Below, one piece after another: positions 60,605-64,000 of a DNA stretch of 64,000 bases (positions are counted from its first letter, which is position 1; the number at the start of each line of letters is the position of its first letter). The notes under the pieces were generated by a model, which saw only the letters and a list, made by a program, of their open reading frames with translations, did no database searches and was not told the DNA's origin. A program made the position numbers and the translations under genes. Source of the DNA: Fibrobacter sp. UWB15. GTDB taxonomy: Bacteria; Fibrobacterota; Fibrobacteria; Fibrobacterales; Fibrobacteraceae. Where the stretch lies: the NCBI RefSeq assembly GCF_900177705.1, contig NZ_FXBA01000005.1:124001-188000 (forward strand). The letters are read 5' to 3'.

Positions 60605-60866
60605 GATAGGATCTTTCTGGGTTTATTTCTGGTCCAACGAAGGTGTTCCTCTGGAACCGGTACATGTTCATGTATCGGAAGGTGTACCTGCCGCAAATGC
60701 CACTAAAATCTGGATAACTCGGGCTAGAAAATGTCTCTTGGCAAATAACAATTCGCGTATTAATCCGCATGTCTTGCAAAATATTCTTCGGATTATTGAA
60801 GCTCGTCATGAGGATGTTGTTGCGAAATGGATTGCTCATTTCAACGAAATATCGTATTTCTGCTAA
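60588..60866 (+). CDS. DUF4160 protein, possible toxin partner
   Basis: The 92-residue protein opens MPQIFKIGSFWVYFWSNEG and has EPVHVHVSEG, the conserved DUF4160 segment. Families of this type are commonly two-gene modules with DUF2442 and have been proposed as toxin-antitoxin-like pairs; activity is unproven. The ATG at 60588 is chosen because the family begins there. The module lies between direct repeats. Confidence 0.8.
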   Translation: MPQIFKIGSFWVYFWSNEGVPLEPVHVHVSEGVPAANATKIWITRARKCLLANNNSRINPHVLQNILRIIEARHEDVVAKWIAHFNEISYFC

Positions 60867-60945
60867 GAAGACTTAAAAGGATATGAATCGGATGTAATCT
60901 CAGAATGTAAGGATTCCTTACTAACTAAAAAATGTAAACCTGAAT

Positions 60946-60995
60946 GCCCCGCTATTCTACAGCGACACCAAAGGCGCCGTGCTCAGCGTGAGAAT
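60946..60995 (+). repeat. Direct repeat, copy 2 (fragment of PAP2 3' end)
   Basis: A non-coding duplicate of 60030-60079, 46 of 50 identical, ending before the start signals of the next gene. Together with copy 1 it brackets the DUF2442/DUF4160 module. Confidence 0.85.
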
Positions 60996-61007
60996 ATTTG
61001 CTCCCAC

Positions 61008-61074
61008 TATGCGTCACATGCATACTGAGCATGAAAATTAAGCATTTTGCGCATACTTCGAAAATATTTATATT
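61008..61074 (+). promoter_or_regulatory. Promoter region of the quinol monooxygenase gene with palindrome
   Basis: TATGC-N7-GCATA (61008-61024), a TTTTGCGC word, and TATATT (61069-61074), in the same order and spacing as before the cyclophilin-like gene at 53157-53225. Confidence 0.55.
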
Positions 61075-61101
61075 ATATGCGAAACATTTCGGAGTGGCAA
61101 A

Positions 61102-61503
61102 GTGAAACTCAAGTTTTTAACGCTATTTTTAATCCTTGCGCTCGCTGCGAGCGTGTTTGCGGAGAGTGCCATGAGCAACATTACGGTAAACCTGCGCTAT
61201 ACGGGTAAGAACGGGGCGGCAAAGAAGTTCGCCGAAGAGATGGTTTCTAGCGGGACTGTGGCGAAAATCCGTGCCGAAAAGGGCAACATCCGCTACGAAT
61301 ATTTCCAGTCGCTGGACGATCCCGAGACCATCTTGCTGATTGACGCGTGGGAAAGCCAGGCTGCCATCGACGTGCACCACGCTTCGCCCATGATGAAGAC
61401 GATTGCGAAACTCCGCGACAAGTACGACTTGAAAATGACTGTCGAACGCTACACGCCCGACAACACCATGCCCAAGACCGATGAAAAGTTCATCAGGAAG
61501 TAG
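61102..61503 (+). CDS. Exported antibiotic-biosynthesis-type (ABM) quinol monooxygenase
   Basis: The 133-residue precursor has a GTG start with GGAG upstream and the signal peptide LTLFLILALAASVFA. The mature part is a single ABM ferredoxin-like domain (GNIRYEYFQSLDDPETILLI, WESQAAIDVHHASPMM), a family of small cofactor-free monooxygenases acting on quinols. It probably works in the periplasm, next to the flavodoxin lipoprotein encoded after five bases. Confidence 0.85.
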   Translation: MKLKFLTLFLILALAASVFAESAMSNITVNLRYTGKNGAAKKFAEEMVSSGTVAKIRAEKGNIRYEYFQSLDDPETILLIDAWESQAAIDVHHASPMMKTIAKLRDKYDLKMTVERYTPDNTMPKTDEKFIRK

Positions 61504-61507
61504 TCCG

Positions 61508-62119
61508 ATGAAATCGCCCGCGTTGTTTTCGACATTGCTGCTGGTTCTGTTTTTGAGCCTCTTTGCCGCGTGTTCCGACGACAGCTCGGCTAATTCAAGT
61601 TCGGCGACATCCAGTTCCGCGACATCGGCAAGTAAGTCCCGCGGCAAAACGCTCGTGGCTTACTTTTCCAGAACGGGCAACACCAAGCCACTGGCCGAAT
61701 ACGCAGCGGAATACCTGGATGCGACTTTATTCGAAATCACCGCAAAAATCCCTTACACCGACGAAGACATCGCCTACTATACGGACTGCCGTGCCGACCG
61801 CGAACAGAAAGACGAATCCGCCCGCCCCGAAATCGCAACCGTTGTCAAGAACATGGACGAATACGATACCGTCATCATCGCGCACCCGATATGGCACGGG
61901 ATTGCTCCCCGCATCATAAGCACGTTCCTCGAAGGCTACGACTTTTCTGGCAAGACCTTGCTCACCTTCTGCACGTCGGCTTCAAGCCCGCTGGGCCAAA
62001 GCGCCAAGCTGCTGCAGGAACTTACGCCCAATTCCACCTGGCTCGAAAGCAAGCGCTTCGCCATCGGCACCAGCCGCGAGGAAATCGAAGAATGGCTGGA
62101 AGACGTTCTGCGCCCGTAA
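61508..62119 (+). CDS. Flavodoxin-domain lipoprotein
   Basis: The 203-residue precursor has the lipobox LFAACSD and a Ser-rich linker (SSANSSSATSSSATSAS). The flavodoxin domain has the FMN phosphate loop YFSRTGNTKPLA, AHPIWHGIAP as the second flavin loop, and a C-terminal SREEIEEWLEDV helix. It is a periplasm-facing electron carrier, unusual since most flavodoxins are cytosolic, although such lipoproteins are common in gut bacteria. It is cotranscribed with the ABM gene. Confidence 0.88.
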   Translation: MKSPALFSTLLLVLFLSLFAACSDDSSANSSSATSSSATSASKSRGKTLVAYFSRTGNTKPLAEYAAEYLDATLFEITAKIPYTDEDIAYYTDCRADREQKDESARPEIATVVKNMDEYDTVIIAHPIWHGIAPRIISTFLEGYDFSGKTLLTFCTSASSPLGQSAKLLQELTPNSTWLESKRFAIGTSREEIEEWLEDVLRP

Positions 62120-62262
62120 CCCATAGTCGACCATCATCGGGATTGCCATGAATTTTTTAGAATCGACGGTTCCCAGCAAGCAGTACCACTTTTTGGTCTC
62201 TGTGCATGTATGTTTAATCTGCAGAATTTGTTGCTCCGTCAGAAAGTTGCGAATATGCCCTT
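62106..62262 (-). pseudogene. Fragment of a MmcQ/YjbR-like gene
   Basis: The minus strand encodes ETKKWYCLLGTVDSKK, closely matching ENKKWYCLLGTVEKSK of the intact gene at 45090-45755, and a few flanking residues. A stop interrupts the frame just upstream, and the rest is missing. It overlaps the last codons of the flavodoxin gene. Nucleotide divergence shows it is a relative rather than a recent copy. Confidence 0.7.
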
Positions 62263-62295
62263 TTTAAACGACGTGATAATTCTTAAAATTGTGCC

Positions 62296-63873
62296 GTGAA
62301 GTTCCTGAAAGTTCTAAAAGCGTTTGTTATTCTTGTCATATCTTTTTGCGTTACCACGTATGCACAAAATTTGGACGAGGAATTTACGCAACTTCCGGAC
62401 AGTCTCCGAATAAAGATTCTAGATAAGGACGCTGTTTTCAGCGTGCAGGAAGCGCGGGATCTGGTCAATTTCCGCAGGAGTATGGGTGACACCCTGGTTC
62501 CCAAAGAAAGTGCTCCCGACACGACCATTATTCCCAAAGACAGCCTGTTTGGTACCCACGTAAACCCGATTATCGTCGGGACCGAAGTGCTCGGGCTCAA
62601 CGCCTTTGTGTGGGCATGGGATTACTGGGTCCTGGACAAGAGTTATGCACATACGGGCCCCAGCTATTGGAAACGCAACTTCCGCGAAGGCTGGGAATGG
62701 GACCATAACCATTGGGCCATCAACTTTTACGGACACCCGTATCAGGGCTCCATGTATTACGCTACGGCCCGTGCCGGTGGTTATGGTTTTTACGGAAGCA
62801 TGGCGTTTGCCGCCCTCGGGAGCTCCACCTGGGAAATGTTCTGCGAAACGGAATACCCGTCGCCGAACGACCTGATTTCTACGACAGTAGCTGGCTCCAT
62901 GTTCGGCGAAGTTCTTTACAGACTTTCCCGCGCATCGTATAACGGTTCCAAGGTGCCCTGGTACAGGCACCTGCTCGCTTTTGCCCTGGAACCCGCCGGA
63001 TATGCCCAGCGCAGGGTGTTCGGCAACAGGGATTTTTATACGGGCTTGACACCAATCGAGTTGACAGTTGCCACGGGTGTTGGCTCCAGGTTCGGTTCTG
63101 ACTATCGGTTCGGTGGCGAAGATGCCGACGAACTGGATGCGGAATGGAACGACCGTCACGGAATGATGGCGGTTTCCCTTGAGTATGGTCGACCCTACAC
63201 GAGGGTAAGGCGGCCTTTCGATTACTTCACTTTAAACTTCTTCGGCGAAGGCGGACTCGAAGGGAAAGTGTTGCAGATGGATATCATGGGGAAACTTGTG
63301 AACAGGGGGATCCACGGGCGAGGCCATTGGCTTGATTTTTCGTTGAATCTGGATTACGATACTTTTTACGGGGACCTTGCCACGGTAAGCACGCTTTCGC
63401 TTGGCGGGGCCATGGACATAGCCCTTTGGCTGACTCCCAACTTGCGGTTCCGTGTCATGAATCAGGTTTACTGGATTATGCTTGGCTCTGCCGACATGGG
63501 CTACGACGACATTATTCAGGAATTTCACCCGGATTACAAGCCCGATATGGATAGCTACCAGTACAATTCCGGCGTGAAATACAGCCTGATGATAGAAACC
63601 CTATACAAGAGGTGGAGAATCTACAACAAGACGACGATAGATGCCATGAAGACCATCGAGGGAACGACTGCGGAATATGGCGTTTCGGGCTGGGATTTTT
63701 TGCTCCTCAACAACACCGCGGTGGAATACAGGCTGTTCTCCTGGTTGGATTTGGGCCACAGGCTTGACACCTACGTGAAAATGGCTGCCTATTCCTCGGA
63801 ATATGCCGAACCCATGTCCAGGCGCATCCATGCCTTTTCGTGGTACCTGAATTTCCACCTGCTAGGGAGTTGA
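62296..63873 (+). CDS. DUF3943-family exported protein
   Basis: The 525-residue precursor has a GTG start and the signal peptide AFVILVISFCVTTYA. The conserved region WKRNFREGWEWDHNHWAINF and HPYQGSMYYATARAGGYGFY is typical of DUF3943, whose members are predicted outer-membrane or periplasmic proteins. The C-terminal 250 residues alternate in a beta-barrel-like way and end in an aromatic-rich strand. The function is unknown. It overlaps the convergent gene at its 3' end by 12 bases. Confidence 0.82.
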   Translation: MKFLKVLKAFVILVISFCVTTYAQNLDEEFTQLPDSLRIKILDKDAVFSVQEARDLVNFRRSMGDTLVPKESAPDTTIIPKDSLFGTHVNPIIVGTEVLGLNAFVWAWDYWVLDKSYAHTGPSYWKRNFREGWEWDHNHWAINFYGHPYQGSMYYATARAGGYGFYGSMAFAALGSSTWEMFCETEYPSPNDLISTTVAGSMFGEVLYRLSRASYNGSKVPWYRHLLAFALEPAGYAQRRVFGNRDFYTGLTPIELTVATGVGSRFGSDYRFGGEDADELDAEWNDRHGMMAVSLEYGRPYTRVRRPFDYFTLNFFGEGGLEGKVLQMDIMGKLVNRGIHGRGHWLDFSLNLDYDTFYGDLATVSTLSLGGAMDIALWLTPNLRFRVMNQVYWIMLGSADMGYDDIIQEFHPDYKPDMDSYQYNSGVKYSLMIETLYKRWRIYNKTTIDAMKTIEGTTAEYGVSGWDFLLLNNTAVEYRLFSWLDLGHRLDTYVKMAAYSSEYAEPMSRRIHAFSWYLNFHLLGS

Positions 63874-64000
63874 CGCCAACGTCACCTTGAAAAATTCCAC
63901 GTTCATTTCGCGGTCGGCGAGCGGCACAATTTTGCGGTCCTTGGGAATTTCGTAATCGAACTGGTGGTCCGAAACAAACGTCAACAGCGAAGACTGCTCG
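63862..64000 (-). CDS. C-terminal end of an unidentified protein (partial)
   Basis: A minus-strand frame open to the window edge encodes 45 residues (starting EQSSLLTFVSDHQFDYEI and ending FFKVTLASTP before TAG). It reads as real coding sequence with the codon use of the neighbours. Too little is visible for a family call. Confidence 0.55.
   Translation of the reverse strand, partial: EQSSLLTFVSDHQFDYEIPKDRKIVPLADREMNVEFFKVTLASTP

Noticed and set aside
60281-60866. Calling the DUF2442/DUF4160 pair a proven toxin-antitoxin system
   Set aside because: Only the two-gene layout and the operator suggest it; no toxin activity can be read from the sequence.

Overview
The window looks like a chromosomal segment of a Fibrobacter species. 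The evidence is a TIGR02147-family regulator, a family largely confined to the Fibrobacter lineage, sitting next to a lipoprotein with poly-serine linkers. There is also a PorU-like C25 peptidase with a FlgD-like C-terminal domain, and several short dispersed intergenic repeats of the GTCATTCTGAGCG type. The assignment is inferred from gene content only. No rRNA, tRNA or CRISPR array was found.

Layout. 0-9.4 kb: a GGDEF protein cut by the window edge, an MgtC/DUF4010 membrane protein with thiD, typA, a receiver-like protein, and secreted or lipoproteins. 9.4-14.4 kb: a very large PorU-like C25 peptidase and a membrane protein. 14.4-20.3 kb: metK, then a tightly overlapping secretin/pilus-type operon ending in a stunted pseudopilin. 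20.3-25.5 kb: a cellulose-synthase-like glycosyltransferase, small genes, then glnB-amt behind a clear sigma-54 promoter. 25.7-32.7 kb: lipoprotein plus TIGR02147 regulator, the queuosine precursor operon queC-queD-queE behind a preQ1-I-like riboswitch, a second GGDEF protein, and a GNAT/LysR pair.

32.7-45 kb is accessory DNA: repeat-rich spacer, then a Type I restriction-modification locus (hsdM, hsdS, two small membrane/coiled-coil proteins, hsdR), a YhcG-type nuclease, redox genes, and an AAA ATPase plus SEC-C protein pair behind an array of palindromes. 45-53 kb: a MmcQ-like protein, an MFS efflux pump, and a metal-resistance block (copA facing an ArsR/CadC regulator, an HMA metallochaperone and a Zn/Cd ATPase).

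53-64 kb is a mosaic of modules bounded by short duplications. A degenerate beta-lactamase-fold protein, an Rrf2 regulator, a zinc macrodomain hydrolase and a class-M sirtuin lie between an intact cyclophilin-like gene and its decayed copy. An arsenic operon (arsR-thioredoxin-arsC-permease) has two matching operators. A DUF2442/DUF4160 pair lies between two copies of the 3' end of a PAP2 gene. Flavodoxin and quinol-monooxygenase lipoproteins, a MmcQ remnant and a DUF3943 outer-membrane-type protein complete the window.

A recurring promoter form is TTGACA-like, 17 bp, TATATT-like. The most unusual signals are the module-flanking duplications, a repeated 49-50 nt stem-loop with compensatory stem changes, the palindrome array before the AAA ATPase, and the paired small membrane proteins inside the hsd locus.
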